Notes: generated from the letters alone by a model not told the origin. A DNA stretch of 64,000 nucleotides from CAZYFH01 sp964646815 (GCA_964646815.1 CAZYFH010000003.1:1-64000), one strand, 5' to 3'. Positions 53,216-62,936 are shown, counted from the stretch's first letter. A program made the numbers and translations.

Positions 53216-53935
53216 CTAGTCCTTCGTGCAGGTCACGAGAGACCAGATGCGTGGAATGTTGACCTTCTCGATCGACAGCGGAGTGAGATCGGCCTGGGCG
53301 AGAAATGCGGGCAGGTCGAGGTCCGACCTGAATCCGGCGTGAATGGTCAGCGGCGAAATCCAGCGCTCTGCGCGCGCCAGTACTGGGTTCTCGCTCAGGA
53401 AGTGGTTAAGGAACGCGAAGTGCCCGCCCGGCCGACAGACCCGACGCATCTCCTTCGCCACCGCGACCGGGTCCGGAACGACGCTAATCACGTAGGGTGC
53501 GTAGACCAGATCGAACGAATCGTCCGGGAACTCGAGGTGCGCGGCATCCATCTGCAACAGGCGGACGTTACGGACGTTGCGGGCGGCCAGTCGCCGCTCG
53601 GCCTTGTGCAGCATCCCTTCGACGAAGTCAATGCCGGTCACCGACAGGTGACTCGGGTAGAGCGCGGCGTTGATCCCGGTCCCCACTCCGACTTCGAGCA
53701 CCGTATCACCGTGCCCCATCGGCAGCCGCTTCATCGCCTCAAGACGGCCTGTCTGCAACGTCGGTCCGAAGAGCCAGCTATCGATGGCTGCGATCTTGTT
53801 GTAGACGCCTTCGACGAAGTCATTCTCGAAGGCAGCAACCGAAAGCGCCCGGCTGGAGGGATCAGAACAGAGGTCGTCGTCCGGTGGACCTGAGCGAGGT
53901 AGCACCGGCGCACTATAGCGTGTCGATCGCGCCAT
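53216..53935 (-). CDS. Class I SAM-dependent methyltransferase (UbiE/PmtA-like)
   Basis: The 239-residue protein has motif I VLEVGVGTGINAAL, motif II FDLVYAPYVISVVPDP and the post-II CRPGGHFAFLNHF. The pattern resembles phosphatidylethanolamine N-methyltransferases of the PmtA type and UbiE-like enzymes. ATG 53935 overlaps the end of the homocysteine methyltransferase gene by 23 bases. The gap to the GcvH-like gene is 61 bases, so it may belong to the same transcript. Confidence 0.78.
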   Translation of the reverse strand: MARSTRYSAPVLPRSGPPDDDLCSDPSSRALSVAAFENDFVEGVYNKIAAIDSWLFGPTLQTGRLEAMKRLPMGHGDTVLEVGVGTGINAALYPSHLSVTGIDFVEGMLHKAERRLAARNVRNVRLLQMDAAHLEFPDDSFDLVYAPYVISVVPDPVAVAKEMRRVCRPGGHFAFLNHFLSENPVLARAERWISPLTIHAGFRSDLDLPAFLAQADLTPLSIEKVNIPRIWSLVTCTKD

Positions 53936-54815
53936 CGCAAGGATGATCCCGCACCGCGGCCGTGATCTGCCGGATGTGCTCGGGCGTCGTCCCACAACAT
54001 CCACCGACTAACCGCACGCCGACAGCCACAAATCGCCGCGCATACGACGCGACGTACTCAGGCGTGGAGAGGTAGAGCGTCCGGCCCTCAACCGCGCGTG
54101 GCAGACCCGCGTTTGGCTGGGCAGCCAGCGGGACACCCGCCACGCCGACCAGCCGCTGGATGATGTCCAGCATCGGCGCAGGACCGGCGCTACAGTTGAC
54201 ACCGAGCATGGTCGCGCCGCTCTCAAGGAGCCGCGGCGCCGCCGTGTGTGGGGCCAAGCCGTCGTCGGTCTCACCCGTCTCACCGGTGGTCAGCTGCGCC
54301 ACGACTGGCAGATCGCTCTCCGCGCGCACCGCCCGGACGGCGGCGGCCAACTCATCCGCCCGGCGGAACGTCTCGAGCATCAACAGGTCCACGCCTTCCT
54401 CCAGCAGCGCGCCCGCGTGATCGCGGAACACGCGCTCCGCCTCGGCGACCGACGTCCGCCCGTGCGGTGTGAGGCTCACTCCGAGCGGACCGATCGCTCC
54501 AGCGACGTGTACGGCCACCCCGGCCGCGTCGCGCGCCAGGCGCACCCCGGCGCGATTCAGCGCCTTGACCGCGCCGTCGAGACCGAATGTGGCGAGCTTG
54601 AGGCTGTTGGCGCCGAAGGTGTTCGTCTCCAGGACGTCAGCACCCGCGGCGACATAGGCGCGGTGGATGTCGCCCACCAGCTCAGGTTGGGCCCCGTTCA
54701 ACTCCTCAAACGCGCGGTTCACGAACGCGCCTCTCGCATAGAGCATCGTTCCCATTGCGCCGTCGCAGACAAGGACCCGTGTGGCGATGTCGTCGAGAAA
54801 CGGCACAGCTGCCAT
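53913..54815 (-). CDS. Homocysteine S-methyltransferase domain protein (MetH N-terminal/BHMT-like)
   Basis: The 300-residue protein starts FLDDIATRVLVCDGAMGTML and has the zinc ligands in GVNCSAG and GGCCGTTPEH, as in MetH module 1, BHMT and MmuM. It moves a methyl group to homocysteine. The folate, cobalamin and activation modules of MetH are absent, so the methyl donor is unknown (S-methylmethionine, betaine or a separate corrinoid protein). It is divergent from lytS with ten bases between starts. Confidence 0.87.
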   Translation of the reverse strand: MAAVPFLDDIATRVLVCDGAMGTMLYARGAFVNRAFEELNGAQPELVGDIHRAYVAAGADVLETNTFGANSLKLATFGLDGAVKALNRAGVRLARDAAGVAVHVAGAIGPLGVSLTPHGRTSVAEAERVFRDHAGALLEEGVDLLMLETFRRADELAAAVRAVRAESDLPVVAQLTTGETGETDDGLAPHTAAPRLLESGATMLGVNCSAGPAPMLDIIQRLVGVAGVPLAAQPNAGLPRAVEGRTLYLSTPEYVASYARRFVAVGVRLVGGCCGTTPEHIRQITAAVRDHPCDGAIDTL

Positions 54816-54825
54816 AAGTGTTTTA

Positions 54826-56160
54826 ATGATAGCGGTGCCTGGCGAGGTCCGGTTTCTGTCGGCCGCCGAGCTGCTGCTGGCGACGCTTGTCGTTAAGCTC
54901 GCGCTGGTCGCAGTGCTGTCAACCATGCTGGTCCGCTTCCGTCAGTTTCGGCGCATTCTCCTGACCGAGCAGCGGGCCTGGCGCGAACGGCTCGTGTTCG
55001 CGTTCAGTCTCGGGATTCCGCTCCTCGCCGGTGTCACCGCACGACTGCTGCTCAACTACGATGCTGCGGACTTCTCGCTGGCCGGCCCATTTCTCGCCGG
55101 TCTCATCGCCGGACCGTACGCGGGCGCCATCGTTGGCGCCATGCTTGGCTCCCCGGCGCTCGTCGCCGGCGAGGTGGCGGCAATGCCCTTCGCAGTTGGC
55201 TGTGGATTTGCGGGTGGTGGGCTCCGCGAGGTCTGCCCCAAGGAGGCCATCTGGCACCTGTCGCCGCTGTTCTTCGCCGATCTGCATCGCCATGCATGGC
55301 AGCTCGTCAGCCGGTTCAAAATCGACTGGCTGTTGATCCTGGCCGCGGCGCCCATCGGTCTCGAGATCATTCGTGTGTCCTTGGGTATACGCTTCGGAGC
55401 CGGCATCATCTTTCACATGGCACCTGACGGCATCGGGCTCGCCGCGTTGGTCCTGCTCGCCGCCGTGTTGAGCGTAGCGATCCCCATCAAGATCTGGAAC
55501 ACCGCGCGCATCGAGCATCGACTGCAAGAGCAGGACAAGCTGCTGATGGCGGCGCGGGTCGAGGCGTTGGCGAGTCAGATCAACCCCCATTTTCTCTTCA
55601 ATACGCTGACCTCGATCTCGTCCCTCATCCGGTCACAGCCCGAAACCGCCCGCATGCTCATCGTCAAGCTGTCGGCGCTGTTACGGCGTCTGCTCCGCAG
55701 CCGGGAGCACTTCGTTACCCTGCGCGAAGAGCTCGCATCGATCGACGAGTACCTCGATATCGAGGCAGTGCGATTCGGCCCAACACTGGTGGTGGAGAAG
55801 GACATCAGCCCGGACAGCCTCGAGCTGGTCATGCCGAGCATGGTGCTGCAGCCACTGGTGGAGAACTCGATCAAGCACGGGATCGAGAAGAAGGTCGGCG
55901 GCGGACGGATTATCATTCGGAGCCAGCGCGTCGATGGCCACGGCGTCATCGAGGTGGTCGACAACGGCGCTGGCATGGCTGACACCGACGCCAGCCGGGG
56001 ACGCAGCGGCGGCATTGGCTTGCGCAACGTCGACGAACGACTACGAGTGATCTACGGCGAGAACTACCACCTGCAGCTCGAAAGCACCCCCGGCGAAGGC
56101 ACCTGCGCGCGGATCGAGATCCCAGAGCTGATCGAGCCGTGGCAACAGACTTCGGCGTAG
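54826..56160 (+). CDS. LytS/YehU-type sensor histidine kinase
   Basis: The 444-residue protein has an N-terminal multi-helix sensor region of the 5TM-LYT type (LAGPFLAGLIAGPYAGAIVGA), then a His_kinase domain with H255 in QINPHFLFNTLTSIS, the N box PLVENSIKHG and the G box DNGAGM. It should phosphorylate the LytTR regulator encoded one base downstream. The start is ATG 54826; a GTG at 54781 would overlap the divergent gene. Confidence 0.88.
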   Translation: MIAVPGEVRFLSAAELLLATLVVKLALVAVLSTMLVRFRQFRRILLTEQRAWRERLVFAFSLGIPLLAGVTARLLLNYDAADFSLAGPFLAGLIAGPYAGAIVGAMLGSPALVAGEVAAMPFAVGCGFAGGGLREVCPKEAIWHLSPLFFADLHRHAWQLVSRFKIDWLLILAAAPIGLEIIRVSLGIRFGAGIIFHMAPDGIGLAALVLLAAVLSVAIPIKIWNTARIEHRLQEQDKLLMAARVEALASQINPHFLFNTLTSISSLIRSQPETARMLIVKLSALLRRLLRSREHFVTLREELASIDEYLDIEAVRFGPTLVVEKDISPDSLELVMPSMVLQPLVENSIKHGIEKKVGGGRIIIRSQRVDGHGVIEVVDNGAGMADTDASRGRSGGIGLRNVDERLRVIYGENYHLQLESTPGEGTCARIEIPELIEPWQQTSA

Positions 56161-56161
56161 A

Positions 56162-56956
56162 ATGGAAATACGGACCGTCGTCGTCGATGACGAGCAGCTG
56201 GCACGGAACGAGCTCTGCTTTCAGCTGCAACAACTGGACGGCGTAGAGATCGTCGGGCAGGCAGGCGATGGGGTCCAGGCACTCCGACTGATCGAGGACG
56301 TGCGGCCGGATCTGGTGCTGCTCGATGTGCAGATGCCGGGCCGGACCGGATTCGAGGTGGCTCGCGAACTCGTCGCGCGCGGTGTCGATTCGCGGGTAGT
56401 CTTCGTGACAGCGTTCGACCAGTACGCCATCGAGGCGTTCGAGATCAACGCCATCGACTACCTGTTGAAGCCTGTCGAGCCGGAGCGTCTCGGGCGGACG
56501 ATCGAACGCGCGCGAGGCCAGCTTCGCTCGGCGCGATTGGGGTCTGGCGCGGGCGCCGCGGGGTTGCAGGAGGGTGAACTCAGACGCATCGCCGAGTACG
56601 TGACCGACCGCGAGACGCGACGGAGCCAGGTCGCGGTCAAGGTCGGTGAACGCTTCCTTCTGGTTCAGACTGACGAAATCGTGTACGCGTCGCTGGCCGA
56701 CGAGGTGATCACGGTCGCCGCCGGTACGCTGAGTGGCACGTCGAACTGCCGGACGCTGGATGAGTTACAGTCGATGCTCGACCCGACGGTGTTCTGGCGG
56801 GTGCACCGGTCGCATCTGGTCAACATCAAGAAAATCAAGGAGATAGTGCCTTGGGTCAGTCGAAACTACATCCTGAAAATGAAGGACGAGAAGAGCACGG
56901 AGATTCCCGTGAGCCGGGCGCAAACGAAGAGGCTCCGCGACTACCTGAGCCTCTAG
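56162..56956 (+). CDS. LytTR-family response regulator
   Basis: The 264-residue protein has a receiver domain (phospho-acceptor D55 in LLDVQMPG, switch K in YLLKPVEP) and a C-terminal LytTR DNA-binding domain (VHRSHLVNIKKI, about 215-226, and the family ending RLRDYL). It follows the sensor kinase gene by one base. Confidence 0.92.
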   Translation: MEIRTVVVDDEQLARNELCFQLQQLDGVEIVGQAGDGVQALRLIEDVRPDLVLLDVQMPGRTGFEVARELVARGVDSRVVFVTAFDQYAIEAFEINAIDYLLKPVEPERLGRTIERARGQLRSARLGSGAGAAGLQEGELRRIAEYVTDRETRRSQVAVKVGERFLLVQTDEIVYASLADEVITVAAGTLSGTSNCRTLDELQSMLDPTVFWRVHRSHLVNIKKIKEIVPWVSRNYILKMKDEKSTEIPVSRAQTKRLRDYLSL

Positions 56957-57069
56957 GTCCGGGCGACTCGACGGCGACTCGCATTCAGCTGGACAGCCAC
57001 GCCGAGGGCGACGCGCACACGCCGCCGGAGTTGTCCAGCGCCCCGCAGCACGCCGAACAGACGCACGCG

Positions 57070-57609
57070 ATGCGCCGTGGCGACTTTCTCGTCCGCGCCG
57101 GTCAAGAGCTGATGGCGTGGGTCAAGGTGTTCGCATCGGCCGCCGTCTACGCCACCCTGATTGTCACCTTCGGGTTGCAGGTGGCGCGTGTCGAGGGCAA
57201 GAGCATGGAACCGACGCTCCAAGATCAGGATCGTCTGATCGTCAATAAGGCAGCCTACCGGTTCTTCGGCGACCCGGAGCCAGGCGACATCGTGATGCTG
57301 TACTACCCCCGCGACCCCGATAAGTCCTTCGTCAAGCGCATCGTCGCAGAGGAGGGCGATACCGTTCGGATCGACAACGGTCAGGTTTATGTGAACGAGG
57401 TCTTGCATCCCGACGCGTTCGTGCCACCGGAGTTCCGCAGCCACGAAAACCACGGGCCCGAGGTGGTGCAAGAGGGTTATTTCTTCGTGATGGGCGACCA
57501 TCGAAACAACAGCTCCGATAGCCGGCACTGGGGCCCTGTGCCAAAGAAGTACATCATCGGCAAGGTGCAACTCCGGTGGTGGCCGCTCACCGAAGCGACG
57601 GTATTCTGA
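57070..57609 (+). CDS. lepB: Signal peptidase I
   Basis: The 179-residue protein has one N-terminal membrane helix (about 18-37), the catalytic serine S45 in VEGKSMEPTL and the lysine base K89 in SFVKRIVA. The ending GDHRNNSSDSRHWG is the family box E. It cleaves signal peptides from exported proteins. ATG 57070 is used; upstream in-frame sequence lies inside the regulator gene and lacks another convincing start. Confidence 0.92.
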   Translation: MRRGDFLVRAGQELMAWVKVFASAAVYATLIVTFGLQVARVEGKSMEPTLQDQDRLIVNKAAYRFFGDPEPGDIVMLYYPRDPDKSFVKRIVAEEGDTVRIDNGQVYVNEVLHPDAFVPPEFRSHENHGPEVVQEGYFFVMGDHRNNSSDSRHWGPVPKKYIIGKVQLRWWPLTEATVF

Positions 57610-57648
57610 CGGCGGACACGCATCGGGCCCCCGCATAGTGTTGCCCAT

Positions 57649-57699
57649 GTCGGGCGAAGCTGTCGTCTCGTCGCGCAGGCCCGAGGGCCTGCGCGACGG
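57649..57699. repeat. Palindromic dispersed repeat, copy C
   Basis: GTCGGGCGAAGC is followed by a clean hairpin CGCAGGCCCGAGGGCCTGCG. It matches the second arm of the repeat at 10624 with compensating changes that keep the pairing. It sits between the converging lepB and fadD genes, where it could stop transcription from both. Confidence 0.6.
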
Positions 57700-57723
57700 A
57701 TGCCACGCAAGCAAGCTCCGCGG

Positions 57724-59550
57724 TTATCTATACAACTGGTCGATGACACCGGCCCATCGTTCGGTGACCACGCGCCGCCTGACCTTGAGCGTGGGCGTCA
57801 ACTCCCCCGTCGCCACACTAAACTCCGCCGGCAGCAGCGCGAATCGCTTGATCTGCTCGTAGCGCGGAAGCGCCGCGTTCACTGACTGGACCACGTCATC
57901 GAACAAGTGGGTGACCTCCGACCACGTGACGATCTGCGCCGCGTCGTCGTTCGCGGTGGTTGGTATGGCCAGCTGCGCGCGCAGCGTCTCGAAATCCGGG
58001 ACCAGCAGTGCAGCGATGAACTGCCGCCGGTCGCCGATCAGCACCGCCTCGGCGACGATCGGCGCGCGCTTCAGCTCGGCTTCGATCGGCGTCGGCGCGA
58101 TGTTCTTGCCGCCCGCGGTCACGATGAGCTCCTTCTTCCGGTCGGTGATTGTCAGATAGCCGTCTCGGTCGAGTGTGCCAATGTCGCCGGTGTGAAACCA
58201 GCCGTCCACAATGGCTTCGTCCGTCGCCTGTTGCTTGCCGTAGTAGCCCAGCATCACGTTGGGTCCGCGCACCAGAATCTCGCCGTCGTCCGCGATCTCG
58301 AGCTCGACGTCCGGCACCGCGGGGCCGACGGTGCCGAGGCGCGGCGCCGTCGCGGGATTGACCGTCAGCACCGGGGCTGTCTCTGTCAGGCCGTAACCCT
58401 CAACCACCGGGATCCCGACCGCGAAGAGGAACTCCGTGATCGATGTGTGGAGCGGCGCGCTCCCCGAGACGAGAAACCGCACCCGGCCGCCGAGCCGGAC
58501 ACGGATCTTCGACAGGACGAGATGGTCGGCCGCGGCGAGCATCACCCGTGCCGGTAACGCGAGCCTCTGCCCAGCGAACGCGGCCCGCGCCCGCGTTGAC
58601 CCGACGTTCAGCGCCCAACGCAACAGCGCCCGGCGCACGGGTGACGCCTCGTTCCCCGCCGCGATAATGCGTGCGTGCAGCTTCTCGTAGACGCGGGGCA
58701 CCCCGGTCATGATGGTCGGCTTGACCTGCTGCATGTCGCGAGCGATCGTGTCGAGCGATTCTGCGAACGAGATGGTGACACCCTTGTAGAGATAGGCACA
58801 GACCACCATCCGCTCGAAGGCATGACTCAGCGGGAGGAACGAGAGCGCCTCATCCGCATCCGTGATCTGGACCACCGTGTCGACAGATCGGATGTTGTGG
58901 ACGATGTTTCCATGGCTGAGCATCACGCCCTTCGGCTCACCCGTCGTGCCCGAGGTGTAGATGATCGTCGCCAGCGTGTCCGGGGCGATCGCGGTGGCTG
59001 CCTCCTTATATAGACGCCCCAGCCCGTCCTCCCGCGTCAGCCGCTGATGACCACGCGCTGTCGCCGCCTCGAGACTCATCTCTTCGCGACCGGACTCGAT
59101 CGTCGGCGGCGCCGTCTGCGCCGGCTCCATGACGACCAGCGTCGCGAGCTCAGGGAGTTCCGGCCAGACCGCACGGACCTTGGCTGCCTGCTCCTCGTCC
59201 GACGCGACGACCACCCGAGATCCGGAATCGGCCAGGATGTACCGCACCTGCGCGTCCGGCAGGGTCGGGTAGACGGGAACCGAAACGGCTCCTCGGGTCA
59301 GGATGGCGAAGTCGACCACCAGCCACTCTGGCCGGCTCTCGGCCAGAATCGCGACGCGGTCGCCGGGCTCAACACCGAGCGCGCCAAATCCCAGGCTGAG
59401 ATCGCGGATTCGCTCGAAGAATTCACGCGACGACTGGGTCTCGAACCCCCTATCCTCTGCACGGCACCGCCGGACGAGGCATGCCTTTGGGTAACGCCCG
59501 ACGACGTGAAACGGCAGATCGGCCAGCGTCTCGATCGACTCACCCACCAC
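57724..59550 (-). CDS. fadD: Long-chain acyl-CoA synthetase (AMP-forming)
   Basis: The 608-residue protein has the AMP-binding P loop YTSGTTGEPKGVMLSHGN, GYGLTETAPVLTVN, WFHTGDIGTLDRDGYL and the late lysine region TAGGKNIAPTPIE. This is the FadD15-type of bacterial long-chain acyl-CoA ligases. It activates fatty acids for lipid assembly or breakdown. Its start overlaps the end of moaC by 11 bases. Confidence 0.9.
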   Translation of the reverse strand: MVGESIETLADLPFHVVGRYPKACLVRRCRAEDRGFETQSSREFFERIRDLSLGFGALGVEPGDRVAILAESRPEWLVVDFAILTRGAVSVPVYPTLPDAQVRYILADSGSRVVVASDEEQAAKVRAVWPELPELATLVVMEPAQTAPPTIESGREEMSLEAATARGHQRLTREDGLGRLYKEAATAIAPDTLATIIYTSGTTGEPKGVMLSHGNIVHNIRSVDTVVQITDADEALSFLPLSHAFERMVVCAYLYKGVTISFAESLDTIARDMQQVKPTIMTGVPRVYEKLHARIIAAGNEASPVRRALLRWALNVGSTRARAAFAGQRLALPARVMLAAADHLVLSKIRVRLGGRVRFLVSGSAPLHTSITEFLFAVGIPVVEGYGLTETAPVLTVNPATAPRLGTVGPAVPDVELEIADDGEILVRGPNVMLGYYGKQQATDEAIVDGWFHTGDIGTLDRDGYLTITDRKKELIVTAGGKNIAPTPIEAELKRAPIVAEAVLIGDRRQFIAALLVPDFETLRAQLAIPTTANDDAAQIVTWSEVTHLFDDVVQSVNAALPRYEQIKRFALLPAEFSVATGELTPTLKVRRRVVTERWAGVIDQLYR

Positions 59551-60085
59551 CGGATCTCCTGCGCCGAGTCACCGCGCTCGCGCCTGCCGCGGCGGCCCTG
59601 AACGTCCCCGAACGGCCGCCGGTCTTCTCGATGAGGTGGATCGCGCCGATGATCATCCGCTTGTCGACCGCCTTCACCATGTCGTACACCGTCAACGCCG
59701 CAGTCGCCACCGCGGTCAGGGCCTCCATCTCGACGCCGGTCCGGGCTGTCGTCCGCACCCGTGCCTCGATGTCGTAGCCGTCCGGCCGTGGGTAAAGCGA
59801 GACATCCACCTGGGACAGCGGCAGCGGGTGGCAAAGTGGCACAAGCTCGGACGTCCGCTTGGCTGCCATGATGCCAGCGATCCGCGCCGCTTCCAGCGGA
59901 TCGCCCTTGGCAAGCCGGCCGCCCCGAACGGCGCGCAGGGCGGCGCGGCCGATAGCGATGTGGCCGCGGGCGACAGCGAGACGCTCGGTCACCGGCTTGT
60001 CGCCGACATCGACCATTCGGACACGCCCGCGCGCATCGACGTGGCTCAGTCGCGCGCGCGCACGCCCCCCGCTCCGACCACCCAT
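59540..60085 (-). CDS. moaC: Cyclic pyranopterin monophosphate synthase
   Basis: The 181-residue protein matches MoaC over its length: LSHVDARGRVRMVDVGDKPVT, KGDPLEAARIAGIMAAKRTS, LVPLCHPLPLSQV and GVEMEALTAVATAALTVYDM. It acts in the first steps of molybdenum cofactor synthesis, which msrP in this window needs. It follows rex by five bases. Confidence 0.94.
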   Translation of the reverse strand: MGGRSGGRARARLSHVDARGRVRMVDVGDKPVTERLAVARGHIAIGRAALRAVRGGRLAKGDPLEAARIAGIMAAKRTSELVPLCHPLPLSQVDVSLYPRPDGYDIEARVRTTARTGVEMEALTAVATAALTVYDMVKAVDKRMIIGAIHLIEKTGGRSGTFRAAAAGASAVTRRRRSGGG

Positions 60086-60090
60086 CCCGA

Positions 60091-60732
60091 CTATCCTTTC
60101 ACACCGTCTCGGTTCGCCAGATAAAACGAGAGGCTCTCCAGTGAGACGGTGAGGTCAACGCTCTTGAGCTTGACCGGTGGCGGCACCCGGAGCGCGCCCG
60201 GTGAGAAGTTGAGCACCGCCCTGATCCCCGCCTTGACCACCGTGTTGACCACCTGTTGCGCCGACGGCGCGGGGACAGCGATGACTGCGATCGTGATGCC
60301 TTGCCGCCGGGCCACACTGCGCAGCGCGCTTATATCGTAGATCCGGACTCCACTTCGCGAGAGTCGGCCGACCTTGTCACGAAGGTTGTCGAATAGCGCC
60401 ACGATACGAAACCCCTCCTGTCTGAACCCCGGATAGTCAGCGAGCGCCAGGCCAAGATTGCCAGCGCCCATGATGGCGACTTTTAGTTTGCGGTCCAGGC
60501 CCAGGATGGTCCTAAGCTGCTGGCGGATGTCCTTGACCACATAGCCAACCCCGCGCACACCCAGATCGCCGAAGTGCGCCAGGTCCTTGCGAATCAGCGC
60601 GGCGTTGAGACCGAACTGCTCGGCCAGGACCTTTGAGGACACGGTCTTGACGCCTTTCTCGTCCAGTTCGGACAGAAACCGCAGGTAGAGCGACAGCCGG
60701 TTCGTCGTGAGTTCGGAGATCTGGTCGCGCAT
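60091..60732 (-). CDS. rex: Redox-sensing transcriptional repressor Rex
   Basis: The 213-residue protein has a winged-helix N terminus (SSKVLAEQFGLNAALIRKDLAHFG) and an NADH-binding Rossmann fold (VAIMGAGNLGLALADY). Rex binds DNA when NADH is low and controls fermentation and respiration genes. No full Rex operator (TTGTG...CACAA) was seen in the gap upstream. It heads rex-moaC-fadD. Confidence 0.92.
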   Translation of the reverse strand: MRDQISELTTNRLSLYLRFLSELDEKGVKTVSSKVLAEQFGLNAALIRKDLAHFGDLGVRGVGYVVKDIRQQLRTILGLDRKLKVAIMGAGNLGLALADYPGFRQEGFRIVALFDNLRDKVGRLSRSGVRIYDISALRSVARRQGITIAVIAVPAPSAQQVVNTVVKAGIRAVLNFSPGALRVPPPVKLKSVDLTVSLESLSFYLANRDGVKG

Positions 60733-60814
60733 CGATGTCGTGTGAGGGTCGCGATTCTATGGCGCACAACCGGACGGGTCAAGCACGTCGGACGGGCTGG
60801 AGGCGCGTGCTAAG

Positions 60815-61978
60815 ATGCGAAAGATGAACGAGATGGCGCGGTCGCTGCGTGGTTCGTCACGCGTCTGGGCGGCTGCGTGCGCGGCGCTCGTGCTCGCCTC
60901 TCCTCCGGCTGCAGCGCAATCCACCCGACATGCGGCGACGCTCGGCGCGCTCGACGCGCACCCGATCTTCTTCCACGGCGAGGAGGTCATCCTCCGAACG
61001 GAAGCAATGAGCGAACAGGTCTTGACCTGGCTGGTCGATGGGGAGGTACGCATCCTAGCCCTCGACGTACCGCTCCCGCCGACCGGCGTCATTGAACGCC
61101 TGGAAATCATCGGCACCTTCTATGACTTGGGCCGGCTCGAGGACACAGACCCACGCGTCCGGGACCTGCCCCTCGCTCGTATCTCCGACCGGTTGCTCAA
61201 CAAGCCCTGGCCCTCGGCCGGCGAACTGCCGATCGTCGTTGTGTCGTCGTCCCGACCCGCCCGCGCCCCGGACGCAATCTCGTTGCGGAACGTCGTCCTC
61301 GACCCGGACCGTTACATCGACGCGGGTGTCACGCTGACCGGCCGGTTTCGAGGCCGCAATCTGTACGGCGACCTGCCGGAGGCGCCGGACGAGAGCCGGT
61401 GGGATTTCGTGTTGCGCTCGGCCGACGCGGCGGTCTGGGTCGTCGGCAAGGAGCCGAAGGGCGACGGGTTCGAGTTGGACGTGACGGCCAGGGTCGACAC
61501 TGGGCGGTGGCTGGAGGTCACGGGCAGGGTAAGTGTCAAGGACGATATGGTGCTGGTCGATGCGGGCGCGCTCAAGCTGGCCGAGCCGGCGGCCGATGCG
61601 ACACCGCCGACTCCGCGCGATGCACCGCCGTTGGCACCACCCGAGGTCATCTTCAGCGCGCCGCTCGCGGACGACGTGAACGTCGTCCGCGACACGACCG
61701 TGCGGGTGCAGTTCTCGCGTGACATGGACCGTGACTCGTTCGACGGCACTATTCACGTCGGCTACACGGAATCCGACGCTGAATCAGCGGGCGATGTGGC
61801 ATCCGCCGCACTGATCTTCGAAACCGAGTACCACGGCCGCAACCGCGTGCTCGAGATCCGCTTCGAAGACGAGCTCGACCAGTTCCGGGCCGTAGAGGTT
61901 CACCTGCTCGAGGGCATCACGGCCAACGACGGCGCCCCCCTTCCACCATGGACGCTATCGTTTTTCACCGGTGAATAG
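60815..61978 (+). CDS. Exported protein with C-terminal bacterial Ig-like (Big_5) domain
   Basis: The 387-residue protein has a signal peptide (ACAALVLASPPAAAQ, about 21-35). The N-terminal 250 residues show no family I recognise but include two beta-rich stretches around ALDAHPIFFHGEEVILR and VTLTGRFRGRNLYGDLP. The last 110 residues match a Big_5-type domain (VIFSAPLADDVNVV, VRVQFSRDMDRDSF, ITANDGAPLPPWTLSF). The role is probably in the envelope or at the surface. ATG 60815 follows a TAAGAT box; ATG 60824 is an alternative. Confidence 0.7.
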   Translation: MRKMNEMARSLRGSSRVWAAACAALVLASPPAAAQSTRHAATLGALDAHPIFFHGEEVILRTEAMSEQVLTWLVDGEVRILALDVPLPPTGVIERLEIIGTFYDLGRLEDTDPRVRDLPLARISDRLLNKPWPSAGELPIVVVSSSRPARAPDAISLRNVVLDPDRYIDAGVTLTGRFRGRNLYGDLPEAPDESRWDFVLRSADAAVWVVGKEPKGDGFELDVTARVDTGRWLEVTGRVSVKDDMVLVDAGALKLAEPAADATPPTPRDAPPLAPPEVIFSAPLADDVNVVRDTTVRVQFSRDMDRDSFDGTIHVGYTESDAESAGDVASAALIFETEYHGRNRVLEIRFEDELDQFRAVEVHLLEGITANDGAPLPPWTLSFFTGE

Positions 61979-62118
61979 CGTAGCGAACGGATTCCTGTCG
62001 AGGTGCGTAGGCTGCTATTCGGCACAATACGAGAATCTCGTCCTCGTATCGAATGGTCGTCACACGGCCGAGGCCCGCACGGCGCGCCTCGCGCGCGCGG
62101 AGTGGGGCTGTCGCGGTC

Positions 62119-62160
62119 CCCGCGGATCGCCGCGCGGGCTTAGGGCGAAGCCCCGTCCAG
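62119..62160. repeat. Palindromic dispersed repeat, copy E (degenerate)
   Basis: CGCGGATCGCCGCG is followed by GGCTTAGGGCGAAGCC, the second a hairpin sharing TAGGGCGAAGC with copies A and C. It lies between the converging Ig-like and plsC genes. Confidence 0.4.
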
Positions 62161-62919
62161 TTAAGTAGCGACGGGGCCCTCGGCCAACAGATCCTCGATG
62201 GCGGCGCGGGTGCACGCGATCAGGTCGGTGCGCTGGCTCACGTTGAACCGGTCGGCGCCGATCGGCGGCCCGAGCCGAACACTGACGGTCACCGGCCGGA
62301 TCACGAGACTTCCCTTGCGCATCGCGGCCCGCGTGCCCTGGATGGCGACGGGCACAATGGCCGCGCGCCCTTTGATCGCCATCACGAACCCGCCTTTTTT
62401 GAACGGCAGCAACTCGCCGGTCCGACTCCGCGTGCCCTCGGGGAAGATCATGAAGGAGTCGCCACGGGTCAACGCTATGGCCGCGCCGTCGATGGCGCGC
62501 GAGCTTTGTTCCCGGTTGCGACGCTCGACCGGCACGAAGCCAACGATATCGAACGCGTTGCGGAGCACCGGAAACACCGGTCGCAGCTCCGCCTTATAGA
62601 GAATCTTCAGGCGCGGATGAATGGCAGCGAGCGCCATGTAAATGATGGGCGGCTCGAGGTTGCTCGTATGGTTAGCGCAGTAGACAGCGCCGCGGTCGTG
62701 CTGGATGTGCTCAGCCCCGTGCACCCGCACCCGGATGCCCGCCGCACCCAGGCCGAGCCGCACACCGCCACGGCCGAGCGCGTAGAGCACACCGGGCCAT
62801 TTGAACAGTGCGGCAAGAATCATCCCGGGAGGCCCGAGGACGAGGACCCACAACGCAACGCCGACATATGCGGATAGGGACCGAACGATCGCAACGAGGC
62901 TGCGGAGGATCTCCGCCAC
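62161..62919 (-). CDS. plsC: 1-acyl-sn-glycerol-3-phosphate acyltransferase
   Basis: The 252-residue protein has an N-terminal membrane helix, the acyltransferase motif NHTSNLEPP (H-x4-E where most have H-x4-D), VPVERRNRE and FPEGTRSRTGELLPFKKG. It makes phosphatidic acid. The acid swap from D to E in the first motif is unusual. It follows carD by 17 bases and shares its operon. Confidence 0.87.
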   Translation of the reverse strand: MAEILRSLVAIVRSLSAYVGVALWVLVLGPPGMILAALFKWPGVLYALGRGGVRLGLGAAGIRVRVHGAEHIQHDRGAVYCANHTSNLEPPIIYMALAAIHPRLKILYKAELRPVFPVLRNAFDIVGFVPVERRNREQSSRAIDGAAIALTRGDSFMIFPEGTRSRTGELLPFKKGGFVMAIKGRAAIVPVAIQGTRAAMRKGSLVIRPVTVSVRLGPPIGADRFNVSQRTDLIACTRAAIEDLLAEGPVAT

Positions 62920-62936
62920 CAGTGGATTGGGACGGC

